Source: Diogma glabrata (Eukaryota; Arthropoda; Insecta; Diptera; Cylindrotomidae). From it: a stretch of 64,000 nucleotides of DNA. The notes beneath the pieces are model-generated. The model saw only the letters and a list, made by a program, of their open reading frames with translations. It had not been told where the DNA came from and searched no databases. Position 1 is the first letter of the stretch, and every line of letters starts with the position of its first letter. The position numbers and the translations under genes are program-made. Of this stretch, positions 45,926 to 61,235 are shown one piece after another. Where the stretch lies: the NCBI GenBank assembly GCA_963693315.1, contig OY856187.1, positions 46,890,485-46,954,484 of the forward strand. The letters are read 5' to 3'.

Positions 45926-46789
45926 GTAATAGCATCCGATGTAGAAATTTTTAACCTGTTTGCTAATTTTATTATGTCTAACAGTCTTAGATTATGATTT
46001 ATAAATAAAAGTTTGATAAACAATTTAATTTTAAATTTTCTTTTAAAATAAAAACTCACAAAACTTTAAGATAGTTAAATACCATCTTAAAGTACTCTTT
46101 TAAAACTACTCTTGTATCTAATTATTGATTTGATCAAACAGAATCCCCAATGTTTTATTAGCGAGAATTTTCTATCTTCGTTGCTTTTCAAGTATAAATT
46201 AATCAGCCTTGCTCCCAATAGTTATTAAGAATTTCTATTACATGGTATTACAGATCCAGTTGAATCAGGAAGAAGGAAAGAAAATCAAAAGAACATCTCT
46301 TATCCCGTCATTTCTGTTCATATCACAAAAAAATCAATACACACACCAACACGAAAATCAAAGGCTACAATTTCATATTTAATAAATTCTGAACAACTTC
46401 AAAGTCATTTATTTGTATACTTTGATGAAAGTTTCATATTCTCTCCTTGACATGACATTTGACCCAATTTTTAATATTCAAGTCAAAAATAAAACAATAA
46501 ATTGACTTACGGCATTTATTATGATATTTTTGTTTTATTTTTTAAGATGTTTTAATGGAGCGGTTTTTTATTGTAGATGGTTTTGATTCTTAATTTAGAG
46601 CAAGTCTTTGGAAAAAATGTACAAAAAGGTAGAGGATTCGACAGTTCCCTTTTTATTTCAAATTTCAATAGCACTAAGTCCTGTTTTTAAGGTTCCGTTT
46701 TTCATACGGAACACTATTGGTGAGAGTAAAACGAGTTTTTCACATTATATCGATTATTTCGTAAACTATAAATGGTATGAACTTGAAAT
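45926..46789. other. No gene recognised
   Basis: AT-rich, with short open frames only. Confidence 0.5.
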
Positions 46790-48030
46790 TTGAGGTGCGT
46801 ATAAAACTAATTTGTCCACATGAAATGACGGATACAAATAAAACTAAAATGTTTTTCGTTTGGTTTACAGGGCTACGATGTGAGACCTTTGAGAAAATAC
46901 ATTTTTTTATAGATTCAAATAGGGTATCATATGAAAGGGCTTCATTTCAGTATTCCTTAAAAATTTATTTTGGAATTTTACACCTCACTATTTTTTGTAT
47001 AATTTTGAATAATGACGTTTTTTTCGTGTTTTCTTACCTCGATTATCTCCTAGCCTATCTGATCGAAAATTTTCAAATCTATATGGAATGATAGAAAAAT
47101 TAGTACGTTTTTAATAAAAAATTTAAAAAATTGTCATATTCTCATAATTATATTTATTAAGGGGGTGGAAATGAGGAGGGGTAAAAACACTATTTAAAAT
47201 GTGGTCAAGTGGGGTGTCATTTAAAAGAACACTTAATTTAAAAAACAAAGCAATTTTTTTAATTCAATTTTTTTGAGTTATTGTCGAAAAAATACAAAAT
47301 TCAGACCGTTCTCCCCCCCCCCCATACGTTTCGACACTAATCGACAGAAAAATTTGTAAAAATTCACAGAGCTAGGCAATTTGCTAAATTTTGTACAAAA
47401 ACTATAGCGAAGTCTTTAATAATTATATTTCTGTGTGTTTAGAGGACCGGGGTAGAGGGGGTAAAAAAACTTTTTTTGACCCATGCGAGTGGGGTGTCAT
47501 TTAAAAGAACACCTAATTTGAAATTCGTTGTAATTATTTCTAGAATTTTGCGGTGCCCAGTTTTTGAGTTATTGTCAAAAAATTGCAAAATTCAGACCGT
47601 TTCTCCCCCCATACGTTTCGACACTGATTGACAGAAAAATTTGTAAAAATTCTCAGTGTTAGGAAATTTGGTTAATTTTGTACGAAAACTATGTCGAAGT
47701 CTCCAATAATTATATTTCTGTGTTCTAAACGACCGGGGTAAAGAGGGTAAAAAAAAACTTTTTTTGACCCAAGTGAGTGGGGTGTCATTTGAAAGAACAC
47801 CTAATTTAGAATTCGTTGCAATTTTTTTAGAACTTTTCGGTGCCCAATTTTTGAGTTATATTAAAAAAAGTGTAAAATTCAGACGGTTCCCGTACGTTTC
47901 GACACTGATTGACAGAAAAATTTGTAAAAATTCACAGTGTTAGGCAGTTTGGTAAATTTTGTACGAAAACTATAACGAAGTCTCCAATAATTATGTTTCT
48001 TTGTGTTTAGAGGACCGTGGTGGAGGGGTT
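46790..48030. repeat. ~285-bp satellite array, left part
   Basis: Units share GTGGGGTGTCATTTRAAAGAACAC, here near 47211, 47491 and 47780, followed by AAATTCAGACCGTT, a C tract, CATACGTTTCGACACT and GACAGAAAAATTTGTAAA. A divergent unit (TATCATATGAAAGGGC) lies near 46925. The period is about 280-290 bp. Any peptide-like frames are artefacts. Confidence 0.85.
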
Positions 48031-49589
48031 TAATGGAGGGCTGCTTCACTGGAAAACCAATGAAGTGGCATAGCAGGCCGCGCACCTAGCGAGATTTTTA
48101 AAGCCCCAAACTAGCTTCAGTAAGTGGGGTCGAATGAAGATTACCTGCTGCTCCAGCACAAATACCAGTAATGTACACGTGTTACATGATAAGAACGGAT
48201 AAGAAAAGAAGCAAGTGAAAGAATGAGATTCTGGCGACCCCCATGCGTGAAGAGAACCGCGATCACCACGTCCAACCCCATATTTTCGCATACATTTACA
48301 CCTCATACACTCCCACCTCATACACACACCCACACACTCACACACACATGCCCACATACACCCTACCTACATCCATGCCCATACAGCTAAAAATAATAAA
48401 GTCCCCACAAACGGCTATAAGGAAGATTACCCAAAAATCAAAATTAGCATTTAACACAATATAAATTTATAATTATTCATTTTATAAACACATTGTACAA
48501 CACAATGATTTGTATTAACATTAAAGGATTCAATATAATGCTTAAGTTGATCATGCGTTTTCGAAAATGCTTATTTTAATATTTTCACAAACAGACCAAT
48601 CTTCATTTCTATTTTAATCGGTTTTCACACAAGTTAAACCAAAACACATTACTACACCTTCTTATAATAACCAGCACGCTATGTATTTGTACAACGCGAA
48701 TTTTAAAATAAAATTTTATTTCAGGGTCAGTCTTCACACACAAAAAAAATCTTGATGCCAACTACATTAGTAAATTGAACTACTAAATCAAACTAGCAAA
48801 TTGAACTAAATTCCACTAATAAATTGAGCTACTAAATTGTACTAGGAATTGAACTAATTGCACTTAAATTTTACTACTTAATTTTAAGAAGAAAAAGCGT
48901 GAATTCAATACAATTCATTTTCCTTGATATCCACGAGAATAATTAATGACAACTGCACAAATTTAAACCCAATAAGAGAATGTGGTAGAAGGTTGAACAA
49001 ACGTACGAAACACCATGGTTGAACCATGCGAACGCAAAACAAATTAGCGAAGCCTCGCAATACAAAAAATTAATATTATTGCACATAATATTGCACGCAT
49101 TTTAGTCCATAAAATGTTCCAAACGCATCACCAGCTTCTGTACGTTATATTTCTTAGCTAATATCACCAATTTTTCAGCATTTGGTATTGATATTGCACA
49201 TTTCAATGTACAGAAAAAAATTTAATGAATTCATAAAACTCACCATATGTCACCTCGGTGTAATCGAGTTTTTAGATTCCCAGTATGTTCTTCAAATGCA
49301 TGATTCACCAATAAATTGGGAATATCTGATGATGATAATCACTTATCTGGCAAACTTCCATCAGCAATATCAAATGATAATCCAATCTAATTTAATACCA
49401 AAACACAGTGTGGCATTGTTCATTTTTTATCGTGAGTTTTAGTCGATGTGATGCAATATCCAGTTAATAACTATGCCATATGTAAGATACATGTTGCTAT
49501 TAGCCAATAATTTGGACCTTTAAATAGATTTGTGAGGACATATGATCCGAGTATTGTTAGTGCACTATGATATATGTTGTTCCCATAAT
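48031..49589. other. DNA between satellite parts, no gene recognised
   Basis: 48031-48380 is less AT-rich, with a CA-rich microsatellite (about 48320-48360). 48770-48890 has short repeats of AAATTGAACTACTA type. No coding region can be supported. Confidence 0.5.
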
Positions 49590-50934
<1,345 letters not shown>

Positions 50935-51479
50935 GAAGACATAAAACTATGCCACATCCAGTTATAATTATGTAAATGATTTATAAATGAATTTTGGTTC
51001 GAATAAAACTTGACGATATAAATTTGTATGACAAAAAAAATTATAAAACAAAGCTCACACGTTTCAGCGAATTTGGTTGAAGGTCAAACAAATGTCGGCA
51101 CTAAACAACACCGTTGGATCAAGCTAATGAGGTTACAGGTTGAAACGTATACGTATTAGTATGTAACTGTTGATTCAAGCGCCACTGTAAAAACACCGCA
51201 CTCGTTCTACCACATTTTTCTAGAATAATAATAAGAAATTCCATCATAAAACATATATATACTATGCACTATGAAACCCATGCCATACGGCCAAATGCTG
51301 AACAAATTGGTACGTGTAAATGACATTGTTGTTGAATGCGGTGCGTGCGGATGAATTAAAAATAATTACATATAAAAATATATAACAGTTGAATCAAGCA
51401 GACCGCTGATTACAGGATATTATTGTAATTCAAATCGGGCGTATAAAGCCAAGGAATAACTGCATCCAAACAAAAAAAA
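50935..51479. other. No gene recognised
   Basis: AT-rich DNA between copy B and the resumed satellite array. Confidence 0.5.
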
Positions 51480-52375
51480 AATGTAACTTTTTTTGACCCA
51501 AGTGAGTGGGGTGTCATTTGAAAGAACATCTAATTTAGAATTCGTTGCAATTTTTTTAGAATTCTGCCCAGTTTTTGAGTTATATTAAAAATAGGCAAAA
51601 TTCAGACCGGCACCGTCCCCCCTCCCATACGTTTCGACACTGATTGACAGAAAAATTTGTAAAAATTCACAGTGTTAGAAAATTTGGTAAATTTTGTACA
51701 AAAACTATAGCGAAGTCTCCAATAATTATATTTCTGTGTGTTTAGAGGACCGGGGTAGAGGGGGTAAAAAAAAACTTTTTTTGACCCAAGCGAGTGGGGT
51801 GTCATTTGAAAGAACACCTAATTTAAAATTCGTTGTAATTTTTTTAGAATTTTTCGGTGCCCAGTTTTTGAGTTATTGTCGAAAAAGTGCAAAATTCAGA
51901 CCGTTCCCCCCCATACGTTTCGACACTAAATGACAGAAAAATTTGTAAAATTTCACAGAGTTATGAAATTTGGTAAGTTTTGTATGAAAACTACAGTTCA
52001 GTTTTTGAGTTATGGATAAGATAGGGCAAAATTCAGATCGTCCCGCCCCCTACGTTTCGACGACGAGCGACAGAAAAATTTGAAAATATTCACAGAAACA
52101 GGAATATTGGAAAATTTTTGAATGAAAATCATAGCGAAAACTCAAATAATTATATTTCTGTATGTTTATGGGATGGGTGTGGGGAGGGAAAAAACCATTT
52201 TCACCCAAATGGGTGGGGTGTCATATGAAAGAGCACTTAATTTAAGAAATATTACAATTTTATTTAGAACTTTGCAATGCACAGTTTTTGTGTTATTGAA
52301 AAAAAAAATATTTTTAGTATGTAGTCCTTTCACTCCCCTAAATTTCAATACTCGATTGACCGAAAAATAATCAAG
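51480..52375. repeat. ~285-bp satellite array, right part
   Basis: Further units of the array at 46790-48030, with GGGGTGTCAT at about 51508, 51796 and 52216. One compressed partial unit lies around 51960-52100. Confidence 0.85.
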
Positions 52376-54889
52376 TTTAATCCATTTACAAGCTGGTGTA
52401 ATTGAATCTTTCTTAAGTTACCAAAAAACATCTATGGATAATATTTAACCTGAATTAACTTTTTTTTTGCCATTTTAGATCAATGTAGATTTGATTGTAA
52501 TATACTATTGACATTTACAATTTAACATTTATTTTGTTATGTGTCTATGGTCTGGAAATATAAGGACATTACAACACAACCTTTTGTCAATAATTTTTGA
52601 TATTGTGTTCTTTGACATTCACCGAACCCTTTTTTACATTCAAGGAACCCTTGACGAGCGAACTTTATTCGCACTTGTCTAACTTTTTTAATTATGATGA
52701 AACTCTGTACAAAAGATTTTGATAAAGTTGCCCATTGTTTTGAAAGCTATGTTTTCTATTTTTGTCATATGTGTATCTATCTTAAACTAAAAGCAATTAC
52801 ACAATATCAGTTTTCTACTAATCAGTCATTTAGTTTTGAAAAAAATTCATAAGCTTTTAGTTTCCATAGTCGTGAAATTATTGTGGTTATATTGAATAAA
52901 GTCGAGATATGATATTTATTTAAAATATTAATAACTTTGAGTTCTATTATTCTTTTTGTATTAGATTTTTTCCGTACTCTTATACATATATACTCAAAAC
53001 TAAAATTACCATAAAAGTTAAAAATTATATGAAAAACCCAGAACCTTGAGCTTTCAGCACTTTATATTTTAAAAAAGCTATTGCTGAGAATATTGTTAAT
53101 GAACTTTTGGCTAAAGTCTGACATTGATTTTTAATTTAAAAAGATTCAACTTTTTCAGTTTTCGTTCTCTTCTACTCCGATTAGCACCACTCTTTAGCTA
53201 CTTGAAAACTCCTTAATACAATTCTTAAAATAACCAATACCTTCACAAGACTATAATGGCAGATGTAATAAAGCAAAATGATAATGGAAAAATCGTTGAG
53301 ATTCGATTATATCTCTTAAATTTGTAATTTTATACAGATATATTATACAATATATTTGTATTTGGGTTATATTTGTTTATATCCAGTTCTATGTTTATTT
53401 TGACCTTACCCAAAAGCACGAAAAATAAATACATAAAACTGGTAAAGCTTTTCACGAAAAATAATAATACAATAAGAGTAAAAATCGTTAAGGAATTCCA
53501 TTTTAATTTGTTTTGTTGTGAATTGTGATATAGAAAAGCAAGCAACAGATTTTCTTATTGACCCTTCTCAAACATTACAAAGTGTTTGTATGAATTTACT
53601 TTTTGTCATATTTGTTCTATATTGTTCGGGTTAAACCTTTTTGAACACATTGGAAATCATGTTTAAATGTGTTGGAAGGAATTAATTCTTCACTCTAGGA
53701 TTTGTTTTTTTTTCGACAAAAACTTGCAGCAAAAATTATTTATAATTTTAAATTAAATAAACCAAAATCCTTACAAATATTTGCAGTTCCCATAAAAGTT
53801 TCAATCCCATTAATTTTATACTTATAATTATTTTAAATGTAAAAGATGTTCTGACTTTAAATTAACTCAAGATTTATAGTAAACACTTAATAGTTTATTT
53901 TGAACAAGCCATAAACGTACAAGAGTAGAACATAATCAAAAAAATTTATTTAGATATTTTCTTAAACAATAAATTTCACAAACAATATCATTAAGAATTT
54001 TCGGGTAAACTGTGAATAATGAGAGCATAAAATGATATAAAACAACAACAAAAACAACAATTCATGTTGTAATTAGAAGAAACGCTAAAGACGTGATTAA
54101 TTTTTATAATAAAAATGTCAAAGAAAAATAGAGACCAAACTTTAAGAAAGTAATCGATAACTTTTGTACGTGACAGTTTAGTAAGAGAAAATCAAGGATA
54201 ATTTGGGATTCAACAGTATAAAAGATGAAAAGATGAAAAACCGAAGGGAAAAAAAATTGTTCTTCTATATTTCTTTTTCAACAACAAACAAAAATCAAAT
54301 TTATTTTTTATGGAATCAAATTAAGTAAATTTTTTGGCCGTAAATCAGTTTTAATTGTCTTCGATTTGATTATAAATAAAATTTTAATTTAGGGTGCGAT
54401 GATTTCATAAAATGAGTATTTTATTTAATATAGAACTGTCTCTGATGTATTCGATAAGAACTTGAATAATATACCGTTTGTTAAATTAATTACAACACGA
54501 GTTCGTTTCAAAATTGTAAACTTGGCATTATCTCGAGAAAATTGTTAGGTTGACAATAACATTCTGATTTACAATAAATCATGCTTCTTTGGATTATTTT
54601 TTCTTTTACTAAGAGCATTTCTCCTGAACTGTGCTTATTGTTTAGAAGAAAACTGATAACATTGGTGTAGACAATATGTATTAGGAAAAAAAACGACGAC
54701 GACGGGGCTTCTAGGTTTTGAAGGCAGCAGTTCGCCGGTGGTTAAAGGAAGCATCCCTGAAAACAGTTTATTTATTGATCCCTAGAGACACTCTATTCAG
54801 TCAGACTTGAATGACATACCCCCGTATAGGCAACACAATTTCGATACAGGAATTCTTTGGCGGAATAACGATCATTGTGGAAGAAAAGC
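52376..54889. other. No gene recognised
   Basis: 2.5 kb of AT-rich sequence without a supportable ORF, RNA or repeat. A short GC-richer patch with a CGACGACGACGGGG run is at about 54693-54710. Confidence 0.5.
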
Positions 54890-55475
54890 TGACAATTTAA
54901 AACTCTTGGAGCACGTGATCTCAAGGAATTGGTTAGGAACAGATGATCTAAAAATATAAGCTGCACAGAACTGGCTCCAACCAAAATCAAAGCACGATGT
55001 AAGAAGTTTTATTTCTCTCTGTACGTATTACCTAAGGTTTGTTCAAAGTTTTTAAAATAATGCTGCGCTACTACATCGGCTTACCAAAGATAACCAAAAG
55101 TTTGAGTATAGGCCTGCAAGAGGCATTTGATCAGCTAAAAACATTACTGACACAAGTATCACTGTGACAATTGCCAGTTCCGGACAAAGAATTGGGTCTT
55201 TTGCATAAAAACGTTGGTAAAAGCGGAAGAGAACTGTACGACAAGGAAAGAATTATTGGCTGTCATACGAGCGGTAGAACACTTTCATGTTTTATATACA
55301 GAATGTTGTAATGAGAGGCTGATTATAGGTCAGGATTTCCATAAGCAATCCTGACGCCTTGAAGATACGTGCGCCTTGAGTTTATTCCGACTAGCTTCAG
55401 TACGTGGATTCGATAGTTTTATCTTTGCCCATTTACAAATGTTGGATGCACGTAAAAGTTTTTGAATGGGCAACA
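54890..55475 (+). pseudogene. Degraded Ty3/gypsy RT-RNase H fragment
   Basis: Readable pieces in shifting frames: EHVISRNWLGTDDLKI, NWLQPKSKHDVRSFISLCTY, LQEAFDQLKTLL, CTTRKELLAVIRAVEHFH and LASVRGFDSFIFAH. These align in order with the gypsy RT thumb/connection and RNase H. Multiple stops and frameshifts. A different lineage from the element at 17770-31529, because the RNase H region (KELLAVIRAVEHFH) differs. Confidence 0.75.
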
Positions 55476-57059
55476 AATGGAAGATGCAAAGTAAATCCCG
55501 ACGACCCAAAAATTATTGAAGCACAAGAACCATCACCACCCCTATATCAACTACGACTATCAAATATTAATAAAACAACTTAGCTCGCCTCAATATTCTT
55601 TCTGGATCCAAACTTCTAAACTAAACCAATTTAACAACTCATATTACTCATACTTACTACTCAAATTGTTAGTACTAAATGTTGTATCAGTTGTGGATAA
55701 TCTTGCAAATGATTTCGATTAAACTTTGTTTGATTTTGCAACAAAATTATCTCCTTTGCTATGATTGTCACCAAAATAAATATCCGATAGTTGAAGAGTA
55801 TTATAAAAAATTATCATTGCACCAAAAAAAAATAGGTGACTTTTAGAAAATATCATAAAAATTAACGTTGCACCAAAATAAAAGGCGACTACAGAACAAT
55901 ACCATAAACAAGCCGTTGCAGTAAAATAATAGGTGATATTTTTTTTACAATTATTTTGCGATACACTACTTGATAAGGAATTTGTGGAAAGTAAGGTTTG
56001 TCTGTTATTTTGACATTGTTAAATTTGAGAATCTGAAAAAGATTAAAAAAAACAGAGAGTGTGCTTAAGACCGCACGGCAGAAGTGTAAACTTCATTGGC
56101 AATCGCAATCAATTGATATCGTATTAGTAGTATTTGGATCGTATTAGTAGAATAAATGAGAAACAAGTCAGAATGATAAACCGGTAACTACACACACTAA
56201 CCTCACAATGTAAACCAAATAATTGTCAAAATAGCACTCATATGCCAATAGCAGGGATTAAAGTACGCGTGGTTGTCACACTTATAGATCAACAAGTTTA
56301 AATTTTACAAATCTTCCTACGGAAAGCTAAGCAAATTCATTGGTATTAATGCGCATTGTTGCCGTTTGCATATCACTATCGGCTAAGTGCCACCATTTTT
56401 AATTATTTTATTTATCATGATTGCCATCCATGTTTAATCATACGTAAGCTATGCTTCTTTGTATAGAATTTATGCGATTTCCGTCTCGTAATTGTGAGCT
56501 TTAAATCGATATAATCGATTTTATCGAGTATCAAGTTACAAGTATTAAGTCTTCACTTAACTTTAGAAACATGTATTACATACAATTCCAAACCGACAAC
56601 ATATTTAGTGTAGATGATAAAATTCCAATATATATAGTTTTGAAAAACAAATGTAATTGTTTCAGGTTATACTATCTTTATTACGTTATTTTTAATTTCA
56701 TAAAAATTATGTTAAATAAAAAAAACATTGATCAAAGCAAACTACCGTTTAAAACGATAGTTAAATAAAAAGCAAATTAAGTGTACGCAACAACTTCCCA
56801 AATTTTCATGATGATTAATGTATTAATGCATAAAGGACAAACAGACATACTTTCAATTTTATATATATTCAATATTTATTTAGCATGATGACTCGAATGC
56901 AAATTGCAAAATACAGTAGCAATATAACTTTAAAAAACTGCGTTATAGATCAATTTTTTAAAATTCGTATAAAAAAATTTTTATTATTTTTATGAATTCA
57001 TAAATAAAAAAAAAAATAATTTTAATGGTATTTAATAAAACTTAAAAAAAAAACAATAA
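55476..57059. other. AT-rich region with a small minisatellite
   Basis: About three ~65-bp units with GTTGCACCAAAATAAAAGGCG lie at 55799-55940. No gene seen elsewhere. Confidence 0.6.
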
Positions 57060-57135
57060 AAAAATATGTACCACAGCAGGAGTTGAACTCAGTACCTACA
57101 GCACATCAGTCGAGCGCAACTTGAAATGTTAAGAA
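57060..57135 (-). repeat. tRNA-like SINE fragment (B-box)
   Basis: The minus strand reads GCGCTCGACTGATGTGCTG, then AGTTCAACTCC, close to the B-box GGTTCGANTCC, with spacing like a tRNA 3' half. The A-box half is not recognisable and flanking stems do not fold as a tRNA, so it is a SINE or tRNA remnant. Next to it, CGCAACTTGAAAYGTTAAG is tandemly repeated (57116-57165). Confidence 0.35.
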
Positions 57136-57199
57136 ATTCACAACGCAACTTGAAACGTTAAGAAATGATAGATTAAATAAATTGATAAATGATAGATAA

Positions 57200-60100
57200 A
57201 TCTTTCACCTCAGAGCATGACGGATCAGCCTATAACTTACTACCTACAGAAAAATCTGTGTGTGGTGCGCCAAAAGAAGTTTTCACTTAAAAAAAATTAA
57301 ACAAAAAATTAAAATCCATTAAACCGTATTGTTTTAATAATCAAAATAAATGACAATATGGGTTTACAGCGACAGGTAATAATCTCGGTTAACACAATTC
57401 TAAGGAACTTGCTGAATATCAAACGGATTATTGGTTGTTTCCAACGGAAAAACACAATTTTCAGATTGGTAAAGTTCAAACCTTTATCTATATATTTTGG
57501 TGTAAATATAGTTGGTGTATAGATGTAGGAATAAAGTAACATGACCATAACCTCTAATTTCTTTACTTTTAGCAGTCCATCCATCATGAATAATTTAAGC
57601 TACACAAATTCCTTACTATCGTTAGAAACTCCCAGATACATCTTAAATACTGCACTTAAACACAAAAAAAATAAATTGAATGTTTCAGCTTATTTAAGAT
57701 TTTCCTTCCCTTTTGATTTCATTTAATGTACGTATGTACGTACCGAAATATGTCTTTCTGTGAAATTGTTGTAATAAATCTGCGTTACGCATTTTACTTT
57801 ACAAAATGTTTAGTTAATGGGATTCGCATTAGCGTTTTTTTTCGTGCTACATTAAAGGAAATATAAAAAATTGGAACATCAATTCTATAAGAACAAGAAA
57901 CATATATTAAGGAAGAAGAACGAAATCGGTGTTTTTTTATTATTTATTTTAATATTGGATAATTTAAAGCTTTAATGGATTTGTGTTGATTTAAAGTTTA
58001 TTCTTATATTTTTTACTGGTGAAACACTAAGTAATTCAAAATACGTTTACCTTAATCAAATACGTAACAAAAGCCTTTAAAGAAAATGATGAAAGTTAGT
58101 AATTTAGAAGCTACAATAAAAATTAAGGAGGTTTTTGGGTGGCTTTTTAAATGCTTTTACCAAGGAGCTTTAATTTATAATGAAATAACTCTATACCGAA
58201 CACCAGCCAAGCATTAGAATATCACTCACTACCATGGCCGAATATATCAAAATGTAAATACTAATTATTTTTAAGAAGTCAATGATGAATAGTAATAGTC
58301 TGTCCTACTTGAAATGTGTTTTTAAAATATTTACCGCATTTTGCTTCTTTAAAAAATACTTTGTCAGATGTATGATTTGAGATTCCATTTCTTTTATTAC
58401 GGAGGTGAAGTTTTGGCATAGCGTAAGGCATCCATCAAAAATTTGTAGTTTAATCCGAAGGAAAATGAAAAAAACCTGCAAACAAAATAAAATCAATTAG
58501 CAAGCTACCAAATACTCAAACATAGAACGTATTTAATTTCGTCCGAAAAGAAAACTTAGTTCATTCTACAAAATTCTAAAAGCACAAAAACATTCAAAGT
58601 CAACAAATTTTATTAAAAAATTACTGAATTTTGTGTTAGTTTAAATTTACTTTACAAACTTATTTATACTTCAACGTTCACACTTAGTTTTATATTATTT
58701 TATGACAAACTAAATAATTCAATCTTAGATACAAAAACAAAACATTAAGCAAACTATAACTCCACAAAGATTTTACTGTATATTAAAAACTACAGGAAAC
58801 AAACAAGCTTTCCAAACTTTTTTTTATATATAATATAATGTTGTTGTTTTTCAATTTTGTTTCCTTCTTAAAGTTTAAAAATAACTTTTGCAATTTTTCT
58901 TTTAATACTTTTTAAAAGTGGACGCAAATTGGTGATAAACTAAAAAAAGCTTTAAATATCAAATATATTTTTTAGGAGAGATAGTTAAAAGTTTCGATGC
59001 CATTATATTTGACATTTCTGTATCAATATTTTTAGATAGACATAGGATGGGATGAACGATTCTTTTTCTAAGAAAATAAGTTCATTAAAGTACGATTCAA
59101 AAATGTGAAACCAAATTAAAGGATCTTGAAAGAAATCAAAGATATCGAAATATAACACTTCTGTAATCTTGACAAAGTTATATTTTTAATAAATCCGTAG
59201 CCAATAAACGTTTACATAGAAAGATTATTTATGCCTTAATATTTCAGAAAAATCTAATCTAAAATCCTCATCAATGATAACAATATGAATAACCGAGATT
59301 CATCTTCACTCTCCAATATAAATCAATAAGATTTTTATTTTTACATAAATAAATCCAAAATATGTTGCGTCTGAGATACTATAAGATGGATTGGAAGTAA
59401 GAAAACAAAATCCTTCAGAAAAAAAAATAAAATATAAGAGTATGAATAATGTGGTAACATGTGCTTTAATGTCATAAAATCGTCCAAAATAAATATAAGA
59501 AAATCTTTTACAAATAAGGATTTATAAATCAGGTTGTTTATGTGTAAGGAAAAAATGTGTAGGGAAACAAATAATGAAACAATTTTGTACGAAATATATC
59601 TGCAGGCACTATACTATACTATACTATAAATATATATAACATGTTTAAAATACAATTTGTCAAAATTATTTAAAGATAATTGTTGTATTGGCTTCGTAAT
59701 CCGTTACTATTACATTGTGTAGCATTATCACGATTTTTTGTACATGATGATTTATTTTAAGCCTACTATTTGTATATAATAATAAACATTTCCATAATAA
59801 CATTTCCATCTTAAACTGTTAATACTGATAACAGGCAATTATAAAATAATTAATCAGTTGGTCACGTAATAGTTTTGAAACGTGATATGATAGCTACGAG
59901 TGTTAGATAAATACTTTACAGTTTGTGTTTTTTTAAAACCCAGTCCACAGATACAGGGTGAAATAATTCCAAAACTTACTAGACCTGGGTGTATTTAAAT
60001 TGCCCTACAGTAAATATTTATTATTTTTTATTAAGCCGCGACGCGAATTAAACTGTCTCAATTGAAAAACCTTCACACTAACTTCTATCGGGATTTTGCT

Positions 60101-60385
60101 TCGGTCTCAGAATTGTTCTTTTAAGAAGGATATAAAAATTATAACAGTACTAAATTTTAAGAAACATAATAATTAGATTTCATTCACATCAAAGCTATTG
60201 GGAAACTTTTTCACCCCACACAACAAGAAATTTAATTAATTATTATACAGCCTTGATGAAATAGCAAAAATGGATTCAGTTTGGATTGTATTGTGTAAAT
60301 CAACCAGCATCAATAGATTTATTTTTATTTAAAAGCCTCGATATTTTAATAAAATAAAACAGTTTGGAATTTTAGTGAAAAAGAG
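57200..60385. other. No gene recognised
   Basis: 3.2 kb of AT-rich DNA. Short open frames (60-90 codons) show no family resemblance. (TACTA)n-like bases lie near 59610. Confidence 0.5.
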
Positions 60386-60955
60386 TACCAGATACCGGAT
60401 ACCAGATACAAGATACCAGATACCAAATACCATATACCGAATACCAGATATCAGATACCAGATACCAGATACCAGATCACAGATAACAGATACTAGATAC
60501 CATATACCAGATACCAGATAGCAGTTACCAGATACCAGATACCAGATATCAGATACCAGATACCAGATACCAGATACCAGATACCAGATACCAGATACCA
60601 GATACCAGATACCAGATACTAGATACCAGATACCAGATACCATATACCATATACCAGATCCCAGATTCCAGATACCAGATACCAGATACCAGATACCAGA
60701 TACCAGAAACCAAACACCAGATACCAGATACCAGATACCAGATACCAGATACCAGATACCAGATACCAGATACCAGATACCAGATACCAGATACCAGAAA
60801 CCAGATACCAGATACCCGATTACAGATACTAGATACCAGATTCCAGATATACCAGATACCAAATACTAGATACCAGATACCAGATACCAAATACCAGATA
60901 CCAGATACCAGGTACCAGATACCAGATATCAAATACCAAATGCTAGATACAAGAT
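60386..60955. repeat. Heptanucleotide array (GATACCA)n
   Basis: About 80 units of AGATACC with scattered variants over 570 bp. Because 7 is not a multiple of 3, all three minus-strand frames encode the same heptapeptide (GIWYLVS), which explains long apparent ORFs of up to 177 codons there. No protein is inferred. Confidence 0.95.
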
Positions 60956-61235
60956 GATGTACGTTTGTACAATGTACATTTCTAAGTGTATGTTTGTGAA
61001 AAAACATACGTTTTCAAAATAATAGCCCATCGGTGGTGCTTAAAAGTTAATTATATTCCTTTGCAGTGAAAGAAAAAAATCGACCATTCGTTTGGCACAG
61101 TATGATTATGGGGTCACTATGAAATCACATTCGGTTATTGTGTCTTTAATTCGAGTGTTGTGTCTTTAAACTTCTATTTTGAATATAAGACAACCAAATT
61201 ATAATTTAAAGGAATTTTTACAAACAGCAATATCA
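60956..61235. other. Spacer
   Basis: Contains small palindromes near 60960-61010 (GTACGTTTGTACAATGTAC). No gene seen. Confidence 0.5.

Noticed and set aside
46777..47091. 104-codon membrane-like ORF
   Set aside because: Overlaps a divergent unit of the satellite array. The hydrophobic character follows from T-rich DNA.
57060..57135. Functional tRNA gene
   Set aside because: Only a B-box-like half is present, and acceptor and D arms cannot be formed.
60386..60955. CRISPR-like repeat array
   Set aside because: No spacers, a 7-bp period and a eukaryotic context; it is a minisatellite.
60329..61007. 152- and 177-codon Trp/Tyr-rich repeat proteins
   Set aside because: Produced by the heptanucleotide array; every frame on that strand gives the same peptide.
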